This document shows, piece after piece, positions 31,838 through 41,773 of a DNA stretch of 64,000 bases. Source of the stretch: Gordonia neofelifaecis NRRL B-59395 (GTDB lineage Bacteria > Actinomycetota > Actinomycetes > Mycobacteriales > Mycobacteriaceae); assembly GCF_000192435.1 (NCBI RefSeq), contig NZ_AEUD01000020.1, positions 1 through 64,000 on the forward strand, written 5' to 3'. The notes under the pieces were generated by a model. That model saw nothing but the letters and a program-made list of their open reading frames with translations, had not been told where the DNA came from and ran no database searches. The translations under genes and the position numbers were made by a program. The first letter of the stretch is position 1, and every line of letters begins with the position of its first letter.

Positions 31838-32361
31838 CCGCGCCGACCATCGACGAGCTCAGCGCCGGCGTCGGCCGCCTGGCCGCTGAAGCCTTGTTCG
31901 ACTCGCTCCCCGCCGTCGCCGCCGGCGATCTCCGCGGCCGCTGGCGCGGCGCCGAGGTGCCGACCGGGCATCCGATGGACGGCCTGCTGGAGATCTCGGG
32001 CTGGTACGGCAAGCAGTTCGACGACGCCGACCACGTCCACCCGCTCCTATTCGGCAGACCGGGCTCGCTGTACCCGGTGAATCCGAAACTGATCCCGATC
32101 CCGCTGCTCGGCTCCATCGCACCGAAGCTCCCGAAGCGGCCGATTCCCCGATCGAGCGCGGCCCTCCGACCGCTCCGCACCCGGCGGCACCGCGCACGAC
32201 TGCGATCGGTGGAGTACCGCGGAACGGTGAGCGCGGCGATGATCTACGACGACCTCCCGATCATCGATCACTTCCGCCGGCTGCGCCCCGACACCCTGCT
32301 CGGCGCCATGGACCTGCGTAACTCCCCGACCCCGTACTTCTTCACCCTGACGCAGGACTGA
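31834..32361 (+). CDS. GXWXG/DUF4334 domain protein
   Basis: The 175-residue protein begins with a GXWXG module (LRGRWRGAEVPTGHPMDG near residues 29-46) and ends with DUF4334 (IYDDLPIIDHFRRLRPDTLLGAMDLR, then YFFTLTQ). The function of this domain pair is unknown; a small-ligand-binding beta barrel is likely. The start overlaps the DUF2236 stop as ATGA, so the two are translated together. It converges on the PucR gene, whose stop lies 12 bases away. Confidence 0.85.
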   Translation: MTAPTIDELSAGVGRLAAEALFDSLPAVAAGDLRGRWRGAEVPTGHPMDGLLEISGWYGKQFDDADHVHPLLFGRPGSLYPVNPKLIPIPLLGSIAPKLPKRPIPRSSAALRPLRTRRHRARLRSVEYRGTVSAAMIYDDLPIIDHFRRLRPDTLLGAMDLRNSPTPYFFTLTQD

Positions 32362-32373
32362 GCCGAATCCCGC

Positions 32374-33567
32374 CTACCCGCCGAGCACTTCGACCGCCCG
32401 CAGCGCGGCGTACAGCTCGGCGGACTGGACGGGATCGGTGACGTCGCGGCCGGTGAGGTCGCGGACCTTCCGCAGCCGATAGCGCACGGTGTTGCGGTGG
32501 CAGTGCAGTTGTTCGGCCACGTCGCCGGCGGAGCCGCCGCACCGATACCACGCCGACAGCACGGCGAGCAGATCCGCTCGCTCCGACGACGCCGATTCCA
32601 GCACCCCGCCGAGGATCTGCCTCGCCAGCGAGCCGCCCGCTTCCGACGACGCCGCGAGCAGGTGCGCCACCGGATCACTGCCGTAGCGGACCACCCGGTC
32701 CTCGCCGACGCCCGCACTCCGGGACGCCAGGCGCGCTTCGGCGAGCGCGGTCGGGACGGCGACGGGATTGGTGAACGGCGAACTGACGCCGACGCGGCCG
32801 CCGACCAGTTCGCCGAGGCGATCGATCGCCCGCTCGGCCTCTCGCGACGACGGAGTCCGCAGCAGTCCGACGTGCACGTCCACCTGGCTGTCCCACACGG
32901 TGTGCGCGCCGGCGTCACGCAGGGCGGTGCCGAGGCGCCCGGGCAGAGCAGCGCCATGGTCCGCCGGTACGACCACCACGATCTGGAACACACCGTCCTC
33001 GGGGATGCCGAGCGTGCGCATCGCGGCCAGAGAGCGGACAGATCCGTCGGCGTGGTCGTCGAACAACGTGCGGATCAATCGGTAGCGCGCCTGCGCGTCG
33101 GAGTGCGCGAGGAGAGTCTCGGTGTCGCGGTACGCCTCGACCGCGGCGTCGGAGAATGCGTCGATCAGCTCCCACAGCAGGGCCGCGCATTCATGGAGTT
33201 CCGGGTCACCGGGCCCCTTCGACAGCGTCGTCAGCTGTTCCCAGATCAGTCGGCCGCCGAGCCGGAACGCATGCAGCAGCGCCGCCAGGGGCACCCCCCG
33301 CTCGGCTTTGAGCCTGCCGACCGCGAGCGCCGGCTTCAGGTTCGGCTCCGCTCCGGCGAGCGCCCGGATGATCTCCGCCAGATTGTCCCGGCACGCGCCT
33401 CGCAACTCCTCCTCCGCCAGCGGGCCGCCGTCGACGTAGAAACGGTCGGCCCGGGTGATGCGGACCGCCAACTCCTCCGCCACCGAGTCGACGTCGCTGA
33501 GCAGCAGAAGCGCGGGTGAGTTCAACCGCGGAGTGGTCGGGGAGTTCACGCGTGCACGTCCAATCAT
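32374..33567 (-). CDS. PucR/CdaR-type helix-turn-helix regulator
   Basis: The 397-residue protein has an N-terminal sensor region, a middle GGDEF-like CdaR segment (about 190-290) and a C-terminal PucR helix-turn-helix (GGSAGDVAEQLHCHRNTVRYRLRKVRDLTG near 345-375). Such proteins usually activate a divergent catabolic operon when the substrate is present. The target here should be the aldehyde dehydrogenase-GMC pair at 33724. The ATG at 33567 is chosen because sequence conservation of the family begins there. A longer reading to 33672 is possible. Confidence 0.86.
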   Translation of the reverse strand: MIGRARVNSPTTPRLNSPALLLLSDVDSVAEELAVRITRADRFYVDGGPLAEEELRGACRDNLAEIIRALAGAEPNLKPALAVGRLKAERGVPLAALLHAFRLGGRLIWEQLTTLSKGPGDPELHECAALLWELIDAFSDAAVEAYRDTETLLAHSDAQARYRLIRTLFDDHADGSVRSLAAMRTLGIPEDGVFQIVVVVPADHGAALPGRLGTALRDAGAHTVWDSQVDVHVGLLRTPSSREAERAIDRLGELVGGRVGVSSPFTNPVAVPTALAEARLASRSAGVGEDRVVRYGSDPVAHLLAASSEAGGSLARQILGGVLESASSERADLLAVLSAWYRCGGSAGDVAEQLHCHRNTVRYRLRKVRDLTGRDVTDPVQSAELYAALRAVEVLGG

Positions 33568-33595
33568 CGCAGGTGTGACCCAGAATACGCGGCCG

Positions 33596-33611
33596 TTGTG
33601 CACCGGCACAA
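33596..33611. promoter_or_regulatory. Palindrome in the PucR/aldehyde dehydrogenase gap
   Basis: TTGTGCACCGGCACAA is an inverted repeat with 6-bp arms, 29 bases upstream of the regulator start and 113 bases upstream of the aldehyde dehydrogenase start. Position favours autoregulation by the PucR-type protein. The binding protein is inferred. Confidence 0.4.
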
Positions 33612-33723
33612 AGTCGGCCGGATCAACCCTGTGCCGCCACACCTGGCACCGTCGGTGACCCCACTCACACAATGGAGTCGATCACTGCCGAGCGTGCGCG
33701 CTCGCCTGGCGAATGGAGCAGAA

Positions 33724-35427
33724 ATGCAAGACCTCGAACTGCAGGCGGTCGAGTCCGCGCTGACCGACCTCGTCGACGGCGAACGCCGCTGGGCGACGAC
33801 GACGCTCGAGCAGCGTCGCGACCTCCTGACGCGGATGCGCGAACTCACCGGCGCCCACGCCCAGGAGTGGGTCGACACGGCCGTGCAGATCAAGGGCCTC
33901 GACCCGAACTCGCCGCTGGTCGGCGAGGAATGGATGTCCGGACCGTACGTGATGGCGGCCAGCCTCGGCGTCCTTGCCGACACCCTCGACCACCTCGCAA
34001 AGGGCCGGAGTCCGCTCGCCGACGTCAAGTTCCACGACGTCCGCGACCGCGTCGCCGTCAACGTCCTGCCGACCAGCGTCTACGACGAGCTGCTGCTCAG
34101 CGGCTTCAGCGCCGAGGTGTGGCTGCGTCGCGGAGTCAGTCGCGCCGCCGCCAAGGCCGAGGCCGGGCTCGCGCAGCTCGACCCGTCGCGGACCGCGGGC
34201 ATCGGCGTGGTGCTGGGCGCAGGCAACATCATGTCGATCGCACCGTTGGACGTGCTGTACGAGCTGATCGCCCACAACCGCGTGGTGGTGCTCAAGCTCA
34301 ACCCGATCACCGATCCGCTGCTTCCGGTCTTCAGCAAGGTCCTCGCCCCGCTGATCGAGGTCGGCGCGGTCCGCATCGTCACCGGCGGGGCCGAGGTCGG
34401 CGGCGCGCTGGTCCAGCACGATCTCGTGAACCACGTGCACATGACCGGCAGCGCACGCACCCACGACGCCATCGTGTGGGGTGTTGGGGACGAGGCCGTC
34501 GAGCGCAAGCGCGCGGGCGACCCCAAACTGACCAAGCCGGTCACCAGCGAGCTGGGCGGCGTCTCCCCCACCATCGTGATCCCCGGCCGGTGGAGCAACG
34601 CCGACCTGAAGTTCCAGGCACAGCACGTGGCCACCCAGCGTCTGCACAACGGCGGCTACAACTGCGTGGCATCGCAGGCCCTCATCATCTCGTCGGACTG
34701 GGATCAGAAGGACCGGTTCCTCGCCGAGGTGCGCAACGCCATCGCCGCCGCACCCGAGCGCGCCGCCTACTATCCCGGCAGCGACGACCGCGTCGCGAGC
34801 GCGCTGGAGTCGTACCCGAACGCCGAGCGGCTGGGCCCGGGCGGCGGTCGCCTGCTGGTCGACGACGTCCGCCCCGATTCGGCCGAACCCATCCTGTCCG
34901 GCGAGTACTTCTCACCGGTCTACGGCGTCGTCGAGATCCCCGGCACCGGTGCGTCTTTCACCGCTGCCGCGGCGCGCACGGCCAACGAGGTCTTCGCAGG
35001 CACCCTCGGCGTCAACATCATCGCGGCGCCGGCCAGCGTCAAGGAACTCGGAGCGGCGTTCGACGACCTCGTCGAGGACCTCCACTACGGAACCATCGCC
35101 ATCAACGCCTGGACCGGCGTCGGCTACCTGACGCCGACCGCGTCGTGGGGCGCGTACCCCGGCCACACCATCGACGACGTGCAGAGCGGCATCGGCGTGG
35201 TGCACAACGCCTGGCTGATGGACGGAATCGAGCGCACCGTGGTCCGCGGGCCGTTCCGCCCCGCCCCGCGATCGGTGATCCGCGGAGAACTCGCACTGTC
35301 GCCGAAGCCGCCATGGTTCGTGAACAACAAGACCGCCGCGACCACCGGCAAGCGGCTCACCGAGTTCGCCGCCGATCCGCGGGCGAGTCGTCTGCCCGGA
35401 ATCTTCGCCTCCGCCCTGCGCGGCTGA
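33724..35427 (+). CDS. Aldehyde dehydrogenase superfamily protein
   Basis: At 567 residues this is longer than most aldehyde dehydrogenases (about 490). The general-base glutamate appears in VTSELGGVSP near residue 278 and the catalytic cysteine in GGYNCVASQ near 312. GAGNIMSI and HMTGSARTHD correspond to cofactor-binding segments. GGAG lies 6 bases before the ATG. The GMC oxidoreductase follows after 22 bases, so the pair would oxidise an alcohol to an aldehyde and then to an acid. The substrate is not evident. Confidence 0.85.
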   Translation: MQDLELQAVESALTDLVDGERRWATTTLEQRRDLLTRMRELTGAHAQEWVDTAVQIKGLDPNSPLVGEEWMSGPYVMAASLGVLADTLDHLAKGRSPLADVKFHDVRDRVAVNVLPTSVYDELLLSGFSAEVWLRRGVSRAAAKAEAGLAQLDPSRTAGIGVVLGAGNIMSIAPLDVLYELIAHNRVVVLKLNPITDPLLPVFSKVLAPLIEVGAVRIVTGGAEVGGALVQHDLVNHVHMTGSARTHDAIVWGVGDEAVERKRAGDPKLTKPVTSELGGVSPTIVIPGRWSNADLKFQAQHVATQRLHNGGYNCVASQALIISSDWDQKDRFLAEVRNAIAAAPERAAYYPGSDDRVASALESYPNAERLGPGGGRLLVDDVRPDSAEPILSGEYFSPVYGVVEIPGTGASFTAAAARTANEVFAGTLGVNIIAAPASVKELGAAFDDLVEDLHYGTIAINAWTGVGYLTPTASWGAYPGHTIDDVQSGIGVVHNAWLMDGIERTVVRGPFRPAPRSVIRGELALSPKPPWFVNNKTAATTGKRLTEFAADPRASRLPGIFASALRG

Positions 35428-35449
35428 CCGTTCGACTGAAAGGGACTCA

Positions 35450-37033
35450 ATGACAACCACTTCCATGGACGCCGACTACGTCGTCGTCGGCACCGGTTCC
35501 GCCGGAGCCGTCGTCGCTGCCCGTCTGAGCGAGCGGTCGGCCGACACGGTGGTCGCACTCGAGGCCGGCGGTGAGGACAAGAGCCAGTCCGTCCGCATTC
35601 CCGCCGCCTTCTCCAAGCAGTTCCAGACCGAGCTCGACTGGAACTACCTCACCCAGCCGCAGCCCGAGCTCGGCGACCGCCGGGTCTTCTTCCCGCGCGG
35701 CAAGATGATCGGCGGATCGTCGTCGATGAACGCGATGATGTGGGTGCGCGGATACGCCGCCGACTACGACGCATGGGCGCTGGAGGCCGGCGACGGATGG
35801 TCGTTCGCCAACGTCGTCGAGTACTTCAAGCGCATCGAGTCGATCGAGGGCGCCGTCGAGGTCGACGAGGGACGCGACGGGCCGCTCAACGTCGCCCACC
35901 AGCGCAGCCCGCGCAGTTGGACGTCCGACTTCCTCGCCTCGGCCGAGCAGGCCGGATTCAAGCGCGAACGTGCCAATCTGCCTCAGCCGGAAGGCTTCAC
36001 GCAGACGATGGTGTGCCAGAAGAACGGATCGCGCTGGAGCACCTCCGACGCGTACCTCAAGCCCGCGCGGTCGCGCCGGAACCTGACGGTGCTCACCGAT
36101 GCGCACGCGACCCGGGTGCTGTTGGAGGGCTCGCGCGCGGTGGGCGTCGAGTACCTCAAGGACGGCGTCACCCACACCGTCCGCGCCCGCAGGGAGGTGA
36201 TCCTCTCGGGCGGCGCGATCAACACGCCGCAGCTGCTCCTGCTGTCGGGTATCGGCGATCAAGAACAGTTGCGCGCGCACGGCATCGCCGTGGCACAGCA
36301 TCTGCCCGAGGTCGGCCGCAACCTCAGTGATCACCTGATGTCGCTGATCGGCTTCGCCGTCGACTCCGACACCCTCTTCGGCGCCGAGAAGCCGCTGGAG
36401 TTGCTGAACTATCTGACACGCCGCCGCGGCATGCTCACCTCGAATGTCGGTGAGGCCTACGGCTTCATGCGCAGCCGCCCCGACCTGGAGCTGCCCGACA
36501 TCGAGATCATCTTCGGTCCGGCGCCGTTCTACGACGAGGGCATCGGGGACGCGCCAGGTCACGGCATCGGTCTCGGTCCGATCCTCGTCGACCCGCGCAG
36601 CCGCGGCACGGTCTCGCTGGCGTCGTCGGACCCGACCGCCAAGGCCCTCATCGACCCGCGCTACCTGTCGGACGCCGACGGCGCCGACCGCGCGGCCCTG
36701 ATGTCGGGTCTGCGCGCCGCCCACCGGATCGCGACGTCGGAGCCGCTGGCGTCGAAGATCGGCCGGTTCCTGCAGCCGAAGCGGGAGCTGGACACCATCG
36801 AGGCCACTCTCGAAGATGCGCTGACCTGGCATTCGCACACGCTGTACCACCCGACCGGCACGTGCCGGATGGGCTCGGACAAGGCGAGCGTCGTCACGCC
36901 CGACCTCAAGGTCCGCGGCATCGAGGGTCTGCGCGTCGCCGACGCCTCCGTGATGCCGAAGATCGTCCGCGGCCACACCCACGCGCCGACGGTCGTCATC
37001 GGCGAACGCGCCGCGGATCTGATCAGGGGCTGA
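35450..37033 (+). CDS. GMC-family FAD alcohol oxidoreductase (Rv1279-like)
   Basis: The 527-residue GMC protein has the FAD motif VVVGTGSAGAVVAARLSE near residue 11, PRGKMIGGSSSMNAMMWVRG (GMC signature 1), SGGAINTPQLLLLSGIG (signature 2) and the active-site HSHTLYHPTGTCRMG near residue 463. It resembles M. tuberculosis Rv1279 more than the mycofactocin-linked Rv0697 (MftG), so I do not call it mftG. With the upstream aldehyde dehydrogenase it forms a two-step oxidation unit under PucR control. Confidence 0.88.
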   Translation: MTTTSMDADYVVVGTGSAGAVVAARLSERSADTVVALEAGGEDKSQSVRIPAAFSKQFQTELDWNYLTQPQPELGDRRVFFPRGKMIGGSSSMNAMMWVRGYAADYDAWALEAGDGWSFANVVEYFKRIESIEGAVEVDEGRDGPLNVAHQRSPRSWTSDFLASAEQAGFKRERANLPQPEGFTQTMVCQKNGSRWSTSDAYLKPARSRRNLTVLTDAHATRVLLEGSRAVGVEYLKDGVTHTVRARREVILSGGAINTPQLLLLSGIGDQEQLRAHGIAVAQHLPEVGRNLSDHLMSLIGFAVDSDTLFGAEKPLELLNYLTRRRGMLTSNVGEAYGFMRSRPDLELPDIEIIFGPAPFYDEGIGDAPGHGIGLGPILVDPRSRGTVSLASSDPTAKALIDPRYLSDADGADRAALMSGLRAAHRIATSEPLASKIGRFLQPKRELDTIEATLEDALTWHSHTLYHPTGTCRMGSDKASVVTPDLKVRGIEGLRVADASVMPKIVRGHTHAPTVVIGERAADLIRG

Positions 37034-37039
37034 CCCGGC

Positions 37040-37070
37040 CTCCCCGACCGCTCGACCGGCGGTCGGGGAG
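37040..37070. terminator. Bidirectional terminator between GMC gene and arcA
   Basis: CTCCCCGACCG at 37040-37050 and CGGTCGGGGAG at 37060-37070 give an 11-bp GC-rich stem with a 9-base loop. It lies between two convergent genes and can serve both. Confidence 0.65.
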
Positions 37071-37086
37071 TCTCGATCCGAGGAGT

Positions 37087-38334
37087 CTACGCGGGCAACG
37101 GATCCCGGATGATCGGGCAGGTCATGCAGTGGCCGCCGCCGCGCCCGCGTCCCAGTTCGGCGCCGACGATCGTGATCACCTCGATGCCTTCCTTCCGCAG
37201 GAGGGCATTGGTGTAGGTGTTGCGGTCGTAGGCGAACACCACGCCGGGCTCCACCGCGACGAGGTTGTTCCCACTGTCCCACTGCTGGCGTTCGGAGGCG
37301 TATTCGCTGCCGCCGGCCTCCACCACACGCAGGCGGTCGAGGCCCAGCGCCTTGCGGACCACCTCGATGAAGTGGTCGGACTCCTCGATCACCTCGAGCC
37401 CCGGATGCCTGTCCGACGGCACCAGCGTGAACGGCGTGATGGCGTCGACGATCTTCGGATAGACGGTCACCAGGTCGCGGTCGGCGAACGTGAACACCGT
37501 GTCCAGGTGCATGGCCGACCGCAGCTTCGGCATGCCCGCGACGATCACCTTCCGCACCTGCCCGGACGCGAAGAGATCGAGTGTCACCTGGGTGATCGCC
37601 TGCCGCGAGGTCCGCTCGCTCATCCCGATCAGGACAACCCCGTCGCCGGGGACCAGCACGTCGCCGCCCTCGATGGTCGACTGTCCCCACGACTGCTCCG
37701 GGTCGCCCCACAGGACCTGTGATCCGACGAAGTCCGGGTGGAACTCATACACGGCCTTCATCAGCAGGGTCTCGTCGTGCCGCGCCGGCCAGTACAGCGG
37801 ATTCAGCGTCACCCCGCCGTAGACCCAGCATGTGGTGTCGCGGGTGTACAGGGTGTTGGGCAGCGGCGGCATCAGATACTCGTTGACCCCGGTCGATTCA
37901 CGAGCCAGCGCCATGTACGGCGGCCGCAGGTCCTTCGGCAGATCCCGCGTCGACATGCCGCCGATGAGCAGTTCGGCGAGTTCCCGCGCCGGAAGCTCGT
38001 CCAGATACGCTCGCGTCTCCTTGACGAGGCCGACGCCGACGTCGTTGGCGACGATCTTGCGGTCCAGCAACCAGGTCCGCGCCACCGGGTCGGCCACGGT
38101 CTCCGCGAGCACGTTGTGCAGTTCCACCACGTCGACGCCGCGGTCGCGCATCTTGGTCATGAAGTCGAAGTGATCGCGCTTGGCGTTCTGCACCCAGAGC
38201 ACGTCGTCGAAGAGCAGGTCATCGGAATTGGTCGGGGTCAGCCGCTCATGGGCGAGTCCGGGCGCGCAGACCAGCACCTTCCGCAAGGTGCCGACCTCGG
38301 AGTGCACGCCGTACCGGTCAGACGGTCGGGTCAT
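37087..38334 (-). CDS. arcA: Arginine deiminase
   Basis: ArcA hydrolyses arginine to citrulline and ammonia. The 415-residue protein has [28 protein letters not shown] and, near the C-terminus, the nucleophilic cysteine in [10 protein letters not shown]. The ATG at 38334 follows GAGAGGA and is chosen over one at 38373 that would overlap the antiporter gene. The APC transporter lies 28 bases upstream in the same operon. arcB and arcC are absent from the window, so this may serve acid resistance or nitrogen supply rather than the full ATP-yielding pathway. Confidence 0.93.
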   Translation of the reverse strand: MTRPSDRYGVHSEVGTLRKVLVCAPGLAHERLTPTNSDDLLFDDVLWVQNAKRDHFDFMTKMRDRGVDVVELHNVLAETVADPVARTWLLDRKIVANDVGVGLVKETRAYLDELPARELAELLIGGMSTRDLPKDLRPPYMALARESTGVNEYLMPPLPNTLYTRDTTCWVYGGVTLNPLYWPARHDETLLMKAVYEFHPDFVGSQVLWGDPEQSWGQSTIEGGDVLVPGDGVVLIGMSERTSRQAITQVTLDLFASGQVRKVIVAGMPKLRSAMHLDTVFTFADRDLVTVYPKIVDAITPFTLVPSDRHPGLEVIEESDHFIEVVRKALGLDRLRVVEAGGSEYASERQQWDSGNNLVAVEPGVVFAYDRNTYTNALLRKEGIEVITIVGAELGRGRGGGHCMTCPIIRDPLPA

Positions 38335-38362
38335 GTGAAAGGGTCCTCTCGTAGCGGGCGGA

Positions 38363-39859
38363 TCAGTGTTCACCGGACGGATCGGTCACGTAGTACGAGT
38401 GCCGCTCCTGGTCCGGATGGTCGTAGAAGTCCTCGGTCCCGGTCGCGAGCAGCACGACGCCGACGATCGCGCCGACGGCGAGCACGCCGAAGATCACCGC
38501 CTCGACCGGTTTGAAGACGCGCAGCCCCTGCTCCCGTCGCGCGACGACGAACAGCACGGTGCCGAGCGCGTAGATGACGCAGGCGAGCAAGAGCTTGTCC
38601 AGGCCGGCGGCGTACACGAGGAACGCCGTGTACAGGACCGCGAGGGCGGCGATGATCAAGTCGCCGCGACGACGCCGATCGTCGTCCTCATAGGTCTCGC
38701 GTCTGATCACCAGGCGCAGCATGTACAGCGCCGACAGGAAGTACGGCACCAGCGCCAGGGCCGCGGTGAGATCCAGCATGAAGTCGAGGGCGTCGTCGAC
38801 GAAGAGCAGCACCACCAGGAGCGCCTGGACGAACAGCGACGCCAGGACCAGCGCCGAGATCGGCGCTCCGGCCTTGTTGGTGCGCCGCAAGAACCTCGGC
38901 ATGTCGTCGGCCCGCGCCGGAATGTACAGGATCTCGGCGGCCATCAATGTCCACGCGAGATAGGCGCCGAGAACCGAGACGATGACACCGATGCGGATGA
39001 ACACCGAGCCCCAGTCGCCGACGAGATGCTCGACAACCGACGCGACAGAAGGCTGCTCGGCCGCCGCCAGGTCGCCCTGCGACGTAGCACCGTACGACAC
39101 CAGCGTCACGAGAGCGAACACGCCGAGGACGCCGAGGAAACCGAAGACCGTCGCTTTGCCGACGTCCGAACGCTTGCGGGCGTAGCGCGAGTACATGCTG
39201 GCGCCCTCGATGCCCATGAACACGAACACCGTGATCAGCATCGTCCCGGTGATCTGGTCCCACAGCGAGCCGACCTCGATGCCGTTGCCGCCCCAGAAGT
39301 TGTCGGCGAAATAGCCCGCGTCGAACAGCACGATCGCCAGCACGATGAAGACGATCAGCGGCACCACCTTGGCGATGGTCGCGATCCGGTTGATGATCGC
39401 GGCCTGCTGCACGCCGCGGCTGATGAGCAGGAAGAACAACCAGACGCCGACCGACGACAGCGCCACGGCGAGCAGCGTCGAACCGTCACCGAGTTCCGGG
39501 AACAGCGCGCTGGTGGTCGCCATGATCAGCACCCAGTACGACGTATTGCCCGCGCACGCGGACGCCCAGAAACCGAACGCCGAATTGAAGCCGATGTAGT
39601 CCCCGAAGCCGTCCTTCGCGTAGGCGTACAGGCCCGCGTCGAGGTCCGGCTTGCGCATCGCCAATCGCTGGAAGACGAAGGCCAGCATCAACATTCCGGC
39701 ACCCGCGATGGTCCAGGCGATGATCGCTCCGAATGCACCGGTCTCGGTGCCGAATCGGCGCGGCAGCAGGAACACGCCCGAGCCGATCATCGATCCGACG
39801 ACCATCGCGGTCAGCGTCGGCAGGCTGACCTTCTGTGTCTGTTCCGGCGCTTCCGCCAC
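38363..39859 (-). CDS. APC-family basic amino acid antiporter (ArcD-like)
   Basis: The 498-residue permease has about twelve membrane helices, starting with [21 protein letters not shown], the APC substrate-binding segment, and ending with a soluble tail of about 25 residues. Adjacent to arcA it most likely exchanges external arginine for ornithine or citrulline. It probably starts the two-gene transcript. No regulator is adjacent. Confidence 0.87.
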   Translation of the reverse strand: MAEAPEQTQKVSLPTLTAMVVGSMIGSGVFLLPRRFGTETGAFGAIIAWTIAGAGMLMLAFVFQRLAMRKPDLDAGLYAYAKDGFGDYIGFNSAFGFWASACAGNTSYWVLIMATTSALFPELGDGSTLLAVALSSVGVWLFFLLISRGVQQAAIINRIATIAKVVPLIVFIVLAIVLFDAGYFADNFWGGNGIEVGSLWDQITGTMLITVFVFMGIEGASMYSRYARKRSDVGKATVFGFLGVLGVFALVTLVSYGATSQGDLAAAEQPSVASVVEHLVGDWGSVFIRIGVIVSVLGAYLAWTLMAAEILYIPARADDMPRFLRRTNKAGAPISALVLASLFVQALLVVLLFVDDALDFMLDLTAALALVPYFLSALYMLRLVIRRETYEDDDRRRRGDLIIAALAVLYTAFLVYAAGLDKLLLACVIYALGTVLFVVARREQGLRVFKPVEAVIFGVLAVGAIVGVVLLATGTEDFYDHPDQERHSYYVTDPSGEH

Positions 39860-40023
39860 GTGTCACTCCCCATCCGCTCGAATCGGCGCAAAACTCCCTT
39901 CAGTAGTCTGAACGTACGCGGTGAACCGGTCGCGCGCCGGGTGTGCCGCGAGATCTGGTCGATCCGCTGGGAGGCAACGACTCTCCGGTCGATCGCAGTC
40001 GACAGTCCGTATCGTGAGTGGGC

Positions 40024-40548
40024 ATGACCCGCCGTATCGCCCCGGCCGCCATCGCCGCGCTGCTGGTCGCGGTCGCCCCGTTGACTGCGGCCTGTGGATC
40101 AGACGATCCCGCGCCGTCGAGACTCACCGTCGGCGACCTGCCGCAGGCCACGTCGAGCATCGAATACACCTATGCCGGCCCGGCGGTTCCGCCGCCGGGA
40201 CATCACGAGTACCTCGTCCGGACCGCAGGAAGCCGGGCGACCGCGATCGTCGGCGGCTACGGTGTCGCGAAGGGCGACGCTCCGGCGGATGCGACGACCA
40301 CGTCGACCGACGTCAGTTCCGTGCAGTGGGGGCAGCTGGTGGAGGGCCTCTCCGCACTCGACGACCTGCCGCCCGCACCGACCGGCTGCGTCGGCGGATC
40401 GACCTACGGCGTCCACGTGCTCGCCGACGGCCGCGCGGTGCTGGACCGGTCGGACGTCGCGTGCGGACCGACGGCCGCCGAAGTCTCAGCCGCGTATCAC
40501 GCCGCGCTCGCGCCGATCAGCGACCGGCTGGGGCTGCCCGCTTCGTGA
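40024..40548 (+). CDS. Small secreted lipoprotein of unknown function
   Basis: The 174-residue protein has an N-terminal signal (RRIAPAAIAALLVAVAPLTAAC) with a lipobox ending at Cys22 of LTAAC, so it should be lipid-anchored outside the cell membrane. The mature part has no recognised domain. It holds two cysteines (GCVGG and ACGPT) that may form a disulphide. The ATG at 40024 is preferred over a GTG two codons upstream. It stands alone, divergent from the antiporter gene. Confidence 0.75.
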   Translation: MTRRIAPAAIAALLVAVAPLTAACGSDDPAPSRLTVGDLPQATSSIEYTYAGPAVPPPGHHEYLVRTAGSRATAIVGGYGVAKGDAPADATTTSTDVSSVQWGQLVEGLSALDDLPPAPTGCVGGSTYGVHVLADGRAVLDRSDVACGPTAAEVSAAYHAALAPISDRLGLPAS

Positions 40549-40626
40549 CCGGGCGCGCCAGAGCCACGCGAGTCCGCTGTCGTGCCGCGGGCCGCCGAGG
40601 GTGGCGACGGGATGTTCCTGACCGGC

Positions 40627-41376
40627 TCAATCGTCGAGGTGGTCGATCAGCGCGGCGAGGAAGTCGGTGGTGCGATCTCGGTGCACGCTGTGGCCGGCGT
40701 CGATGGTGACCATCCGGCCGTCCGGCAGGGCGTCGGCGACCGAGCGGAGATGCCGCGGCGGAAGGAAGCTGCGGTCGCCGCCGGAGATCACCAGCGTCGG
40801 AGCGGACACCCCCGCCAACCGGTCCCACCAGGCTGGTTCCGGAACGTCGAACTGACTCGTCACCGCCTCCGGAAGCGCCCGGTCGAAGCGCAGAAACGGT
40901 CCGGGGTTGGCGGCGAGGGCGCGGATGCCGCGGAGTCGTTCACCGAGCGACGCGGCGGGCGCGATCTTCTCCGCGACGTCATTCTCGTCGCGCGGCATCG
41001 GCGGGACCTCCTCGAGCACCAGTCGTCGCACCCGTTCCGGGTTCGCCATCGAGTACCGCAGCGCGGCGTGCGCGCCCAGGGAATGGCCGACGAGATCGAA
41101 GCGGTCGACGCCCAGATCGTCGACGACGCGTCCCAGGTCGTCGGCGAAGTCGTCGAGGCGGTAGCTCTCGGCGTGGTCGCTGCGTCCATGGCCGCGCAGG
41201 TCGACGGCGATCGTGGGCCGACACGTGGCCCGGAGCATCCGGACGGCGGGCGCCCACGTGCTGTGGTCGCTGCCCATCCCATGGACGAGGACCACCGGGA
41301 CCCCGCGGCTGAGACAGCCCGAGACGTCGACCGCGAGCGCCTGGCCCACGGCGTCTGCACTGTGAATCTTGCGCAT
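40627..41376 (-). CDS. Alpha/beta hydrolase
   Basis: The 249-residue hydrolase has the oxyanion-hole segment VVLVHGMGSDHSTW, the nucleophile elbow GHSLGAHAAL with serine near residue 98, an acid in ISGGDRS and the catalytic histidine in DAGHSVHRD near residue 232. It is monocistronic and close in style to esterases and C-C hydrolases. The substrate cannot be told from the sequence. Confidence 0.82.
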   Translation of the reverse strand: MRKIHSADAVGQALAVDVSGCLSRGVPVVLVHGMGSDHSTWAPAVRMLRATCRPTIAVDLRGHGRSDHAESYRLDDFADDLGRVVDDLGVDRFDLVGHSLGAHAALRYSMANPERVRRLVLEEVPPMPRDENDVAEKIAPAASLGERLRGIRALAANPGPFLRFDRALPEAVTSQFDVPEPAWWDRLAGVSAPTLVISGGDRSFLPPRHLRSVADALPDGRMVTIDAGHSVHRDRTTDFLAALIDHLDD

Positions 41377-41596
41377 CGCACCAGGGTAGACCCGCGCTCC
41401 CCCGAGGAGTCAGGTGCGGTCCTGCGGCGGGCCGGGGGCGGGACGCCAGAATCGTGCCACGCAGATGTCCACCAATCGGGCGAAACAACGTGATCGGCTT
41501 CACTTTCGTAGCGGCGAGTACGTAATGTCACAGCGGTGATGATCGCAAAGATCGTCCGCACCCTCCCCAATTATGTTGTCCCGGAAGGACATTCAC

Positions 41597-41698
41597 ATGG
41601 AAATCATCATGGCTCTCCTCGGTTCGCTGCTCGGCGGCGACAGCTCCGACAGCACCGGCTCCCTCTCGGGCCTGCTCGGCGCCGGCAGCAGCGAGTAG
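41597..41698 (+). CDS. 33-residue amphipathic/acidic small protein
   Basis: I found this short gene by eye. A clear ribosome site, GGAAGGA, precedes the ATG, and a strong hairpin terminator follows 11 bases after the stop. The peptide has a hydrophobic start (MEIIMALLGSLLGG) and a Ser/Gly/Asp-rich tail with a second LLG patch, with net negative charge and no cysteine. The size and LLG motifs recall the small acidic PorA-type channel peptides of corynebacteria, but I cannot claim homology. A possible promoter is TTCACT with TAATGT 18 bases downstream, near 41505-41528. Confidence 0.6.
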   Translation: MEIIMALLGSLLGGDSSDSTGSLSGLLGAGSSE

Positions 41699-41709
41699 CT
41701 CGAGACGTC

Positions 41710-41749
41710 GAAGAAACCGGCAAGCGTTTCGACGCCTGCCGGTTTCTTC
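41710..41749 (+). terminator. Intrinsic terminator after the 33-residue gene
   Basis: GAAGAAACCGGCA (41710-41722) pairs perfectly with TGCCGGTTTCTTC (41737-41749) around a 14-base loop. The descending arm provides a T-rich run. This is one of the cleanest terminators in the window, which supports real expression of the small gene. Confidence 0.75.
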
Positions 41750-41773
41750 ATGTCGGGCGGCTGCCGTCCCGAC

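Noticed and set aside
35450-37033. Mycofactocin dehydrogenase MftG
   Set aside because: Its N-terminal and signature sequences follow the Rv1279 type of GMC protein, it is paired with an aldehyde dehydrogenase, and it is far from the mft genes. mftG, if present, more likely lies left of position 1.
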